From Seiridium cupressi (taxonomy: Eukaryota > Ascomycota > Sordariomycetes > Amphisphaeriales > Sporocadaceae), in NCBI GenBank assembly GCA_036674765.1, contig JARVKI010000052.1:1-64000 (forward strand): a stretch of DNA of 64,000 bases, written 5' to 3'. The notes under the pieces are model-generated. The model did no database searches. It was not told the DNA's origin and saw nothing but the letters and a program-made list of their open reading frames with translations. The position numbers and the translations under genes are program-made. Below are positions 19,165 to 29,557 of this stretch, piece after piece (positions within the stretch are counted from its first letter, which is position 1; every line of letters begins with the position of its first letter).

Positions 19165-22119
19165 TCAGTCTCTCCTCATAGGTGAACTCTTCAAAAAGCC
19201 TTTCTCATCATACAGTCCTAGACTCTCGTGGCTAGTCCTCGCCGACCCATTTGGCGCAACCAGCAGCCCCTCTCCCTTCTTCTCCTCCCTTACACCTCGG
19301 ACAGGCCCCAGATTGCTGCCACTTCCCTCCCTCGGCACCACATTCAAGCCCAGCTCCTGCAACCTGCTATCCAGGACACCTCTCACTGCCCCGCTGTTCA
19401 CCAACGTACCTCTTCGCGCCCTCCCTCCCCTTCGCATCAAATTTGCAACATGCGCATCTCTGTTGGCACCCGCCACCATATCCCTCGGATTTCCGCTCTT
19501 TTTGGGAGAAAGGCGCTCCGGACTACCCATGGATAGATAGTTACGCGTCCCACCGCTCCCTCTGCTCGGAGTAAAGCTCCCGCCGTGAGTGGCGGGTAGG
19601 GTCGGGCTGTCCTCTAACGTGATGGTGCTATATCCACTTGTGGCGCTTACGGAGCTGTTCATGCGCCTCAACTCGGCCACGGTATCGGTGATTTGGGAGT
19701 TGCGACTGGACGGGGCCATCAAGGGTGGCACGAGGTCGTCTTCTTGTCCTGAATCTGCCTGCTGGTCTTGGTCTTGACCCTGATCTTGGGAGTATACAGA
19801 ATCTGTTGACGAGCGGCGTTTGGGTCTTGGTGTGGCTTCAGTGAATGCTTCAACTTCGTCTACACCTTTCGCTTTTTCCACTTCCACATGAGTCTCCCGG
19901 CTCCAAGCCTCAAACTTTGGAGGCAAGCTTTCCTTCGTCGAATCAGTAGCCAGTGTCACCGTGCTAGGATTCAATGGGGGATCATCGCTGGAAGCATAGC
20001 TCTCATACACTGAAGACAGCCCACTCTCTGACAGAGCTGGACTTTGGCGACGCGGTATGGTACCCAGGGTAGGGGAACTGGTTACTGGTCGCAGGACCTG
20101 CGGCGGTGGCATAACCATGCGATGGCTCTTCGGAGATGGGGTGGGGGTCTCAATGGGTTTGGTGACACGAACCACGGGGCATCCACCATTTCCCGTTGTT
20201 TCCTTGGGCTTCACATCATCTTCGTCAAGGCCTGTACCAGAAGGAATGGGTGTGAAGACCTGCGACAGCCGCACCGGATCCAGTGAAGTCGGCGTCTTGG
20301 CTGTGAACGGGTCGTCATCTTCGACCACGTCCATCGCGTAGATGGTGAAATTCAGAGAAGTCTCCCGTGGCATCCATGCCTTGACCATCTCTGTGCGAGC
20401 CGCAGACCTGGACGGCGGTTCTAGTTTGGGGAGTGTCACTTGGCCGAGTGTATGTCTTCTCATGTTGAATGGGCCTAATCGGGGACTTCCGCCTTCCTCG
20501 AAGGGGAATCTCGGTGTTTCGAGGCCTGTGAGAGTGTTCAAAACGGGTTGTCTCGATCCTGTGGGCTGAATGTTCCATCGCTCCTCATCTTCACTGTACA
20601 ATGTGGACAGTGGAGAAGAGTGTGAACTGGCAGCAGATTGAGAACATATCTGATCCGCCTCCCCATGTCTTGGCAGCTCTTTGATATTGAGACTTCGACT
20701 GGGACTCGATAAAGGTGTCGTATGTTCAGGCTGTGAGACTCGTCTCGCCGCCACTAGACTGTCCGGATCGGAAACCATGGATACCTGTGAGACGTTTCGG
20801 TTATGTCTCGGTGGTAGCGGAGGCGACTGAGAAAGCTGCTGAGACTTTGTGGGCGACGCCTCGATAGCCTCAAGCTCAGCACACATCACTGCAGGAGCAC
20901 TCTTTTGACTGTTTACCAGGCTCGATGATCGGCTGTTGCTAGCAGAGTTGGTGTATGTTGACTGGTCATAAAAGCCCATATCGTCGTCTCTCGATTGGGC
21001 GAACAGAGTCTGTCTCCGCCGGCTCCTTCTATTATCCTGGAGTCTCTCGGTTGTCATTCGTAGGATCTCGGCCAGGTCAGTGTCGGTTGCTCTGTGCTTG
21101 GGCGGCTGAGGACGTTGTGGTACCGGCAATCTGGACATGCCTGCAAGCTGTTGCGCTGCCTCAAATGCGACACTAGCCCGGGATCTTGGATTGTTGATCA
21201 CGGTAGGCGGCAGCGTGGGAAGAGGCCCTCTCGGTGATGCCATGGTACTGCCAGAAACCGGAGCACGCGATGTGTTGTACTGCTCTGTCCTCAATGGAGC
21301 ATCCTGCATAAACAGTTGTGGTGGTCTTGTCATGAATTCGTCTTCCCTCAAGCTCGTCGATATCCGCTCCCTTGGCCGCCCGCGCTCAATAAATCCTGTG
21401 TCCTCCTTGGTATGTGGCAACGTAGGGCTGCCAAAAACCGAAGAATCAGGTATAGGTCTCGTGTTCCTGCCCAAGCCGCCACTAAACCATAGCATTGTCC
21501 CTCTACGGATGGAGTTGTCAGGTACATCTTTTCTTGGACTAACTTTTGGCCCATGCAACGCATCCTCATCGATCCACGAGTTCTTCCTCTTCATCTGGTG
21601 TATCTCCCGCCCTCTCTGCTTCTCCAACTTCCGGCTCGGCTCCTGTTCTCTTTCCACATATCTTGCTCGAGATAGACTTCTGTCATCACCATTCCCTATG
21701 GTTCCAGGGAACGGATTGAGATCGTAACTTGTGTGTCTCGAGAACACGGGCGGCAATATTGGGGCACCAGTCCATTCCTTCTCTCTTCGTCCACTCACAT
21801 CGACCTCACCATCTAGGACCACGACGGACCGCTCGCTCATCACTAGACTCCTCTTCCTCAACCTCCTTTTCGCCGGAGCAGTTTCCGTGTCGTATAGATC
21901 ATGAGGCCTGCCGTTAGCAATGGGACTGACTGAGCGTAGGGCGTCGACGAGCGCGAGGCGTCTACGGTCTCGGCGGCGCCCTAAAACGATGAAGATGTGC
22001 GAGAGGACGAGGAAGATAATTATACTTCCGCCGAGAGCAATGCCAATGATGGCGGGGCGCGAGAGGACTGCAGTGGATGAAGCAATCTGACGATGAGTTA
22101 GAGGTTGCAGACTTGACAT
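19165..22119 (-). CDS. large single-pass membrane protein, mostly disordered
   Basis: One uninterrupted frame of 984 residues from ATG 22119. A single transmembrane helix lies at about residues 23-47 (PAIIGIALGGSIIIFLVLSH) and is followed at once by GRRRDRRR, which predicts an outside or lumenal N-terminus and a cytosolic C-terminus. There is no cleavable signal peptide. The remaining 930 residues are rich in Ser, Pro, Arg and Thr, with many SP/TP and RxxS sites, and lack a visible folded domain. The long open frame without stops, and normal codon use, show that it is a real gene. Proteins of this shape in filamentous fungi are often cell-surface or polarity-related adaptors with many phosphorylation sites, but I do not recognise the family and assign no function. 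Confidence 0.8.
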   Translation of the reverse strand: MSSLQPLTHRQIASSTAVLSRPAIIGIALGGSIIIFLVLSHIFIVLGRRRDRRRLALVDALRSVSPIANGRPHDLYDTETAPAKRRLRKRSLVMSERSVVVLDGEVDVSGRREKEWTGAPILPPVFSRHTSYDLNPFPGTIGNGDDRSLSRARYVEREQEPSRKLEKQRGREIHQMKRKNSWIDEDALHGPKVSPRKDVPDNSIRRGTMLWFSGGLGRNTRPIPDSSVFGSPTLPHTKEDTGFIERGRPRERISTSLREDEFMTRPPQLFMQDAPLRTEQYNTSRAPVSGSTMASPRGPLPTLPPTVINNPRSRASVAFEAAQQLAGMSRLPVPQRPQPPKHRATDTDLAEILRMTTERLQDNRRSRRRQTLFAQSRDDDMGFYDQSTYTNSASNSRSSSLVNSQKSAPAVMCAELEAIEASPTKSQQLSQSPPLPPRHNRNVSQVSMVSDPDSLVAARRVSQPEHTTPLSSPSRSLNIKELPRHGEADQICSQSAASSHSSPLSTLYSEDEERWNIQPTGSRQPVLNTLTGLETPRFPFEEGGSPRLGPFNMRRHTLGQVTLPKLEPPSRSAARTEMVKAWMPRETSLNFTIYAMDVVEDDDPFTAKTPTSLDPVRLSQVFTPIPSGTGLDEDDVKPKETTGNGGCPVVRVTKPIETPTPSPKSHRMVMPPPQVLRPVTSSPTLGTIPRRQSPALSESGLSSVYESYASSDDPPLNPSTVTLATDSTKESLPPKFEAWSRETHVEVEKAKGVDEVEAFTEATPRPKRRSSTDSVYSQDQGQDQDQQADSGQEDDLVPPLMAPSSRNSQITDTVAELRRMNSSVSATSGYSTITLEDSPTLPATHGGSFTPSRGSGGTRNYLSMGSPERLSPKKSGNPRDMVAGANRDAHVANLMRRGGRARRGTLVNSGAVRGVLDSRLQELGLNVVPREGSGSNLGPVRGVREEKKGEGLLVAPNGSARTSHESLGLYDEKGFLKSSPMRRD

Positions 22120-23467
22120 CTTGGGAATGCGGGCTTGTAAGTCCGAGGCATCGAGTGCGTGCTTGGTTTTGTTGTTAAGACTATTAGACGACCACTATGA
22201 CTGTTGTGCAAAAGACGTGTAGGATGCTCGGGAAACGATGCCGCGTGTTGTCGGAGGAGTCTGTTGCCAGAGGGAAACAGCAACGCAAAACGGTGCGGCA
22301 TGACTTGTAAGCAAGCAGCTGGGAGGGCGGCAGCATGCATATTCGGAAATGAGGTTGTAAACAATTCTCATGGGTGGAATGCGTTGCCCGGTGATGCTCA
22401 ACATTCCAATATCTGAGACAGTGAGGTTGGTAGACAGACACACCCTCCATTTCTTCTTGCGAAGTAATATTTGGTAAGCCGCCGGTCTGCAATTGAAGCA
22501 CTGCACATTGACATAATAATTTGCGACTTAAGGCCTGCTATATTCGTAGTGGCTGTGAAGATTGTTGGCAATAAATATCCCATATTGTCTTGCAGGACGT
22601 GACGAAATGGATCAACGAAACATCTTAAATTGGCTGGGTCGGCTCTTGCATATCTTGGAGAATTACCGCCATATGACCTGATAGCGTCAGAAATACAAAT
22701 AAATAAACAAGCTTCTATTGCGCACTCTATCTAGGGCTCCTTGAGACGGGTAAAAGGAGCCAGGAGCACCTTTTTGACGAACATCTCCTTCTCCTTTTTG
22801 GGAGCTGATTATAGGGATCCAAATATGTCTGTCATTGTGCGACTGCGTGCGTTTACCGCTTGGTTAATGGTACCTGTATGGAAACTACTCCGTAACTGAC
22901 AATCCCTCAGAGTTGCAATAAAAATTTCTCTAAATAATAAACGTATTAAATCGCCATACATTTCTTTCACGGTGGTACGATGGAGTTCCCCTAATATAAA
23001 ATTGACTTAAGAATTGAAAAGTAACACGTCATCAGATCAGCTACGAAAGAGCATTGAGTTTGCTTGAGATTGGTTTTACTGAACTGTCAATTCAACGCAA
23101 ATTCTTTTGTGATCTCATCCCTTGCCAGAAGAGACGAGACGTTCTCGTGATGGCTTACAACTCCGTCATTGCCTCGTAACGCCCAATACCAGTGGCCCTA
23201 TGCAATATCAAACAAGTCAACAACGGGTTTCCCGTCACATAAACCATTGACCGCCCCGTTGGCTGCCCCATAGCCTTCAAACCGGCTCTATTGACAAGTG
23301 TTGTACGATTTCGTTCCAAGAAAGGGCGAAAACCGCATTATGAAGTATGCGCGGGCAAACAACGTGGTGCCACGGAAACATGATGCAATATCCATCGTCA
23401 GGTCAAGATGTGTGAAATTATTTTCATGAAGAGAATTTGGGTTTCTTTTTCTTTTTCTTGGCACCGT
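22120..23467. other. intergenic region
   Basis: This 1.35-kb interval contains the promoter of the 984-residue membrane protein gene (right of 22119 on the minus strand) and the 3' end of the DUF1996 gene. A short inverted repeat, GGCTCC and GGAGCC with a 15-nt loop, sits near 22736-22762. The stretch 22900-23030 is AT-rich. No gene is supported. Confidence 0.45.
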
Positions 23468-25205
23468 TTAGTGGTGTCCAGCGTGGTGGCGATGCCGCAG
23501 TAAATGGTCGCCATGTCGTCGCTTCTTCATGGTCTTGGCGGATGGACTGACAGTGACAGTTGTAACGACATCCTCGGTCACGTATACAACAGCCTCCTCG
23601 TATACGATCTCTTGTACCGAAGCGCCGTTGGTCATGTAACTTGTGCTGACTGTCTCATATTGGACACTCACGTCTGCTGCGGTCGTAGGCGCAGGCGTTG
23701 TGGTAGGGGAAGCAGCTGACGAAGTCGATGAAGTCGATGCCTTCGGCACCTCTTGAATGGTCGCACCGCCGCCGCTGCTTGTTGTCTCGGAACTCTGAAG
23801 GAAAACACCGCCCGGTGTGGAGCTTCCAGGAACGTAAGTGAGCGAAGGTGCGCTGTAGGTGCTGGGGGTGGTGGCAACCACATCACTGGTAGCAGTAGCA
23901 GAACCCAGTGTAGCCGGCTCTGGGCCATATTGAATGGCAACATTGCCTGGGAGTGCGGTCAACGCGTCTGCGACACCACCCAACACGTTCTCAAGCTTCA
24001 GAACAGTGGGCATCTGCTCGATCGTGCATTGTCTTTGAGTATCCTCACTTTGAATGGTGAAGAGAGGACAGTCTTCGATCAAGCCAGTCAGACTAGTGCA
24101 TTGGTCGACGGCCGATTGGAGAAAGTCCACATCCCATCCAGTCATGAAGTCACCGTGGTAACCATATCCTGCAAAGATGTCAGTTGTGCCAAATAAAAAT
24201 TAGAATACAACTCGCGCTCACCAGTAGGATCTCCGTTGGCTAGAACGAAGGAACCATCAATGCCTTCGTAGTTGTAGGTAGCCCAGATCGTCTCGTAGAA
24301 CAGAGTCACCAAACGCGTCTCGAAGCCCTCGGGGCACTCGCCATCTTGAACCAAGTCAGGGTAAGCCATGTGGCTTTGGTGGTCGTCAGAATCCACATCT
24401 TGACCGTTCCAGCAGGAGGGGAAGGCTAGTTCTAGACGAAGTCCATCGGGGCAGTTGGCATCCAAGTACGACTTTTCAGGCATGAAATGACGGTAGAGCG
24501 AGCCTTCAGCTTCGATGTTGTAGTTCAGGCAGTTGAAGCCCAGAGCACGCTGAGCTAGATCCGACTGGCTTGTTTGTCCAAGGGCAGCCCAGTTTGATTG
24601 GGGCGGGTCTGGCTGAGAAGCGTCACCCAGGGTGTAGTTTCGACGAAGAGTGTCACCTGCGATCATGCGGAAACCTTCGGGGAAACCCTGCACATCGTTG
24701 TTGGGGTCTCGCAGCAGATAGTATCTTTGGAACAATATTAGCGTTGCGTATGAATTACAACGTGCAGATGTCATCACTTACGCAAGCATACCACCATCTT
24801 GCTGGACGAGCTCGAATGTACCGTTGGCGTATTGGAAGTACATGGCAGGGGTCCAATAGGCTGACAAGTCCTCGGTCACTGCGCAGGACGTGCAATTACC
24901 AGCCATGATGGAATCGTAGGTAGCAGATTCGGAGAACCCTGGTACATATTAGTTGAGACATTCTGAGAGCTCGCTGCGTCATAATGCTGTGCAATTGAGG
25001 TGCGGTGATTGCCGAAAAATCGGAACATGAATCACTCACCACTTGAGCCATGGATAGTGTGCGCATGCTGCGCTGTTGTACCGACAGACATCAGAGGGTC
25101 CATTCGTGCTAGGGCAGTTCGTCCACGGCACTCCATGCGCCAGAAGGCGGAAACGCCGCTCAACGCATTGAGCAGAATGAGAGAGGTCCAGAGCTTGGGT
25201 GCCAT
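23468..25205 (-). CDS. secreted DUF1996 protein with Ser/Thr-rich stalk and His-rich tail
   Basis: Four exons (25205-25040, 24938-24782, 24724-24222, 24168-23468) encode 508 residues; the three introns are 101, 57 and 53 nt and all phases agree. Residues 1-20 are a signal peptide, with FWRMECRGR directly after it. The DUF1996 signature follows: aR.DPLM..G....HAHTIHGSSGFS, with H47, H49 and H52 visible. Further conserved parts are YWTPAMYF, NCPDG, FPSCWNG and DSDDHQSHMAYP. From about residue 390 the chain is Ser/Thr/Ala-rich, like a glycosylated stalk. It ends with a basic His-rich segment (RRHGDHLLRHRHHAGHH). DUF1996 proteins are secreted fungal proteins of unknown reaction; the conserved His and Asp residues suggest metal binding or hydrolysis, which is inference. 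A very long gene-free upstream region precedes it. Confidence 0.9.
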
Positions 25206-28200
25206 CTTGATGGTGCGCTCAAGGTCACAAATCTCGGTAAGAGCGGGTAAATAATGTCGAAGGTGAGAACCAAGGAACGACCGGGCCAGCGCGATCAGAA
25301 TGTCAACGAATGGCTTTTGAGAATATCGTGATGCTCGTTTGCGGTGAAGTGAATGTGTGATACCGGATAATGCGAATCAGCAGCTGGTATTTGCCGCGAA
25401 AGAAGGGCAGGATATCCAAGCCGCAGAGTGCGAAAGTGCGGTCAACGTGACGTTTGTTGCGTATTCGAGAGTCAATAACGTTGCGACGAAGTTGTTTGCG
25501 CCTTCCAGCAGTTGATCGAATTGTTGTCACCTGACAGTCTTGACCTGTTTCCTCGAAAATTCGAAACGACTATAACGTGTACCGAATGGCCGGAATCCCT
25601 AGCAGTAGCTCAATTCCCCCGTGATGTACCGTTTGTTTGCAGCCCGTCCTTCTTCTTCTCTCAACGTGCTTGCTCTTTCTCCAATGGTTCACGATGTTCC
25701 TGCAACACAATTCACTTGGATGGTGCTGATGCCAATGATCAGATGCCACAACAATATCTTGTAAAGCTCGGTCAAATTTGCTTGTTTGGAAAAGCAGTCC
25801 ACAAATCAGTCAGCACCAGACGTGGAGTCGATTCAGAGCAGGTCTTGGCCACGTGAAAGAAGCTGTCCTGATGCTTGGCTTTCGTTCGGTAACCAACCAC
25901 ACAGAGATACCAATCGGTGGCTTGTGTTGTAAGTGAGTTTTTAGAGAATGAATGCGATCACAGACCGGAAAAGAATGTAAAGTGTTCACGATCTAGACTG
26001 CAAGCCCAGGTCAGATGAACGGAATGGAGGTCGGGTGATGGGGGAAAATGAGTGTAGAGACACAGGTCGGAATGAACGAAATGCGTGGTGGTGGTTAGGG
26101 AACGTGAGAAGCGAACGAGTGAACGCAGATATTGGCGTAAAGAAGGGAAAAACCCGAGCGAGAGTGTACAAGGAAGGCTGGTGGATGTCGGGACGAGGAT
26201 GCAATTGGGAGTCGGTGGCGTGGATGGATGGACATGGTGCCAGGGGCAAGCCATCAGATCCCAGCAGGAGGCCGGACGGGGACAGGAGAGGCAGGGGACA
26301 AGGGTATGGGGGCCTGAGAGTTCGTCACATCCGACCGCATCCAATCTGTAGCCCCCATGTGCTGCTGGCCGGCCTATGAGATGGCTCCGGTACCTGATCC
26401 TATCTATTTCGATTCCCTGTGTACCCAGAGTTGCCTTTCGCGGTGCTGGGTCCCGGTCCACAGCCGCGGTGCGATTGCCCGTCTCTCGCAATCTGCCAGC
26501 AGTGATCTCAGGCGGCACTGACCACAATCTGAACCGGCGCACAGCAAATCTCTGGAGATCCCCATTCATGGAGGTCCCGAAATTGATTAAGGCCTGGCCC
26601 CAGCGTCCAGTTGCGTGTCGCCCGAAGCAGGTATTGCGGTACTTGGTACCTTGGCGCGGACGTCAGACCGGGAAGATTTGCAACCTCTGCGATGCGACGC
26701 TGCGCCATATTCTGGGGGAGATTACATTGTAGGGCATCTGCAACCACTTTTCCACGGCTGTCCGCTGGGCTGACGCTCCCGAAGCCACTTACAACGTCCC
26801 TCGACTGCCAGCTGCGCCAGCGTTGGGCGTCGCTAGTGCCCGTGCATGAGACTGCATGTACATGGCAGCTGCTGCCAGGTCCCTTTCTGTCGGGTGCCTG
26901 CAGACCGCCTCAACGTGGACGATTGCGTTGGCCGCCAGCGCATCATCTATCCGCCTATCTATCAATCTGCCAGTTATGCATTTGTTCGCCTCTGGGGGTC
27001 TATTCCGTCTTTCTTCCATATGAACGCCCCGTCCAAAGTCGGGCGCTTCCTGAGGGAATCTGGCTAAATTGGCGTGGGCGATATTGATTAGGAAACGCGC
27101 ACGCCGGTCGACCATCCAAGGAGGCAGGTCCCACGAACCACTCCACAGGCTTTAGATTTGGCGCATTAAACTACTTAGCACAAACGGCCCACGCCAGCGC
27201 CAGGTGAGTGAAGTAGTTCCCATCACTATCTCGGGGCTGGGGATGTTTGTGTCTGGTCGTGTTTGCACCTCCAAAAACTGCTGCATGTCATTACATAGCT
27301 GCGATACCTACGTACTATCTTGACTCTCTCCGCCCGCTCGAGCACACCGACTTGCCTTGTACACCATTTTCTTCCCGAGTCATATGGCGACATGTCCCGC
27401 ATATTGCCAAACATGGGTTGAAATTCAAACCATCTTTGCCTAACATACCATGACTTACACGGCATGGAAGGAAGCAATCTCATCCGTAATCCCTCTCTCT
27501 ATTGTGCGCTCTAGGCGGGGCCTTTTTCTTCATTTTCATGTTCACGGCCCCGGACGTGGTGCCACGATTCTCGCTCCCTGCGCTTGGCCATTTCTCTTCT
27601 GCGGGTAGAAGCGTCTGTGTCAGAGAGATCATGTTGTTTTCTTTAGCCCCAAGGATCACACTGCCAGTCTACCCTCGCACGACAGAGTGCTGAGAAGGGT
27701 GCAGTTGAAGCGCCTATTAGTTCGCCTTTGCATCAAACGCCAGTCAAACTTGGAATCATGCCTTTGCAGCAGCTTGATCCTGACTAAAGATAGGATGCCA
27801 GCCTGCCAGCATGCCTAGTTCCAGGTGGTGCCAGTCTTGAATCTGGCTGCAAACCCTCAGTTCGAAGCGACGGACTGGCTTGATTGGCCACTGGCGGTGA
27901 CAAGCCACCTCATCCCCGAAAGTGAAAGGGGGCCCGAGGGGTCAGGGTATGAGGGGCAATCGTGCACGTCGTCGTCCCTGCCCAGTAGCGGGGCCGAGAT
28001 CTCTTCCATGACCGGGCCCCTGGTGTTTCAGCTTCTCTAGGCTACCCAATGACATGTGCTCCCAGGACTGCTTAAACGCCCCCTCGGGGCTAGTTGCGCA
28101 GAAGACAAGGCAAGGCCACCCACGTTCCTGCATGGCGATCACCCCTCTGCCGGAGGCGCCAGCGCTGACAAGCGGGAATTTTGGCTGAGCTAACGGGGAG

Positions 28201-29557
28201 AGACCCTGGTCTTCCAATTTACGCCCGGTTTCGAGCTGATGGAAGAATGCGCACTCCTGCTGGAGCCAATGCACACTCACATGCTTTTCGCGATTCACAA
28301 ACGTTGAGATTGCTTGTTCCTATCTCGGGCTGTTCCTGATACTATTCTGGATTAATCCCCTGCCGAAGTTCAAAATGGAAGCCACCAATACCAACGATGG
28401 AACACTTTCGACGTCGTTCGAGGTAGAACGACACACCGTGTCTCCGCTGTGGACTGTTGCAGCCCAAGTCGGTGATCTCGGCCATTTGTCAGACGTCTTC
28501 TTACGAGCTGCAAAGACGTTTGCCCTCACGCGGTGATGGGTTCCTGTCCACTTGACGAGAGGGTGGAAAGAGTTGCGCCTATGAGATGGCCGATGTACTG
28601 AGCCGCCATGTTTGCGTTCAACAGCTTTTCATTCGCGTATCACGCAACAGCAGACTCTGCTCAGCCCCGAATTACTGTTTGATTTTCTCGGAGCGTATGT
28701 CTTATTCGTCTAATACAAACGGCACCATCCTTATGAGCTTGCCAAATCGATCACCTGAGATTCGCCTACAAAGTTTAGAAACGACAAACTAAACGTGTTT
28801 GAAATTATGCTTCTTTGGCTTGTTTGCTTATTCAATTCAAGATGACAGGTTCATGCGTCAAGCATGGTTCGGACGATCTGTGGGAGAGGACCTGTAGTTC
28901 GGAAAGCTTAGATGTTCTCAAACGGTTCGTGAATGATCTTCATAGCTTCGCCTTTCGCGTAAGGGGTATCCTAGGTATTCATTGCGCCGTTCGGACTAGC
29001 CTTGACGACTATTGATGATCATCCACATCATAGAAGTAGGATCACCGCCGAGAGCCAAAGATCTAACCGCTAATCATTGCTGCGAGAAAGGAAGAGGCTC
29101 AACCCAAATCGTTCATTGTACCACACTACATTGTAGTGCTAGTCCCTTGTAATGGTGGTTGCGCAGGAATGGCCGCTTTCTATGCCACAGGAGTAGCGTT
29201 TTATGGCGAGAGCGGTCACTGCCTCGAGGTTCACATTCATATCTACATTCTAAATGCACTCAGGTTATTGTTTCTTCTTTGTATTCTAAAGTGAATCAGA
29301 TACAGTATGGGAAGTCTTGTTGAATGGCGGTCATCAGCGGCCTGTCAAGCTAAACGAGTAAACACTTCCCCCCAAATGCTTACATAATGATAAGCCACAC
29401 AACCCCGAGTTTCAAGCCACACTGCAACAGCTCCATCTCCGTTGTCGCGTGTCGTCTCGTTTGCACCTATGAATGTCAATAAGCTACCCGAACGGTGCCC
29501 CTTGCCGAACTCGACTTTTTATGATGATGTTACGATTCCCCTAAAGACCACGCGACC
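25206..29557. other. long gene-free divergent intergenic region (4.35 kb)
   Basis: This is a large gap between two divergently transcribed genes, DUF1996 (minus) and the auxilin-like gene (plus). The base composition is mixed and not AT-rich, so it does not look like decayed repeats. Several open frames occur, the longest a 203-codon minus-strand frame (26569-25958), but its translation is Pro/Ser/His-rich low complexity of the kind produced by pyrimidine-rich DNA. I see no domain, splice structure or RNA gene. It may hold long regulatory regions or non-coding transcripts. Confidence 0.5.
25930..26260 (-). promoter_or_regulatory. pyrimidine-rich tract upstream of DUF1996 gene
   Basis: On the minus strand this interval is strongly C/T-rich (words such as TTCCC, CATCCATCC, CTCATTTTCC), about 0.7-1.0 kb before the DUF1996 start. 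It has the look of a core promoter or 5' leader. If so, the transcript has a long leader, possibly with an untranslated intron. The exact start cannot be read from sequence. Confidence 0.35.

Noticed and set aside
22736..22762. Terminator or riboswitch-like hairpin (GGCTCC/GGAGCC)
   Set aside because: A 6-bp stem with a 15-nt loop in a fungal intergenic region is expected by chance and has no known role.
25958..26569. 203-codon minus-strand gene upstream of DUF1996
   Set aside because: The translation is low-complexity Pro/Ser/His from pyrimidine-rich DNA, with no domain; a promoter or leader is a better explanation.
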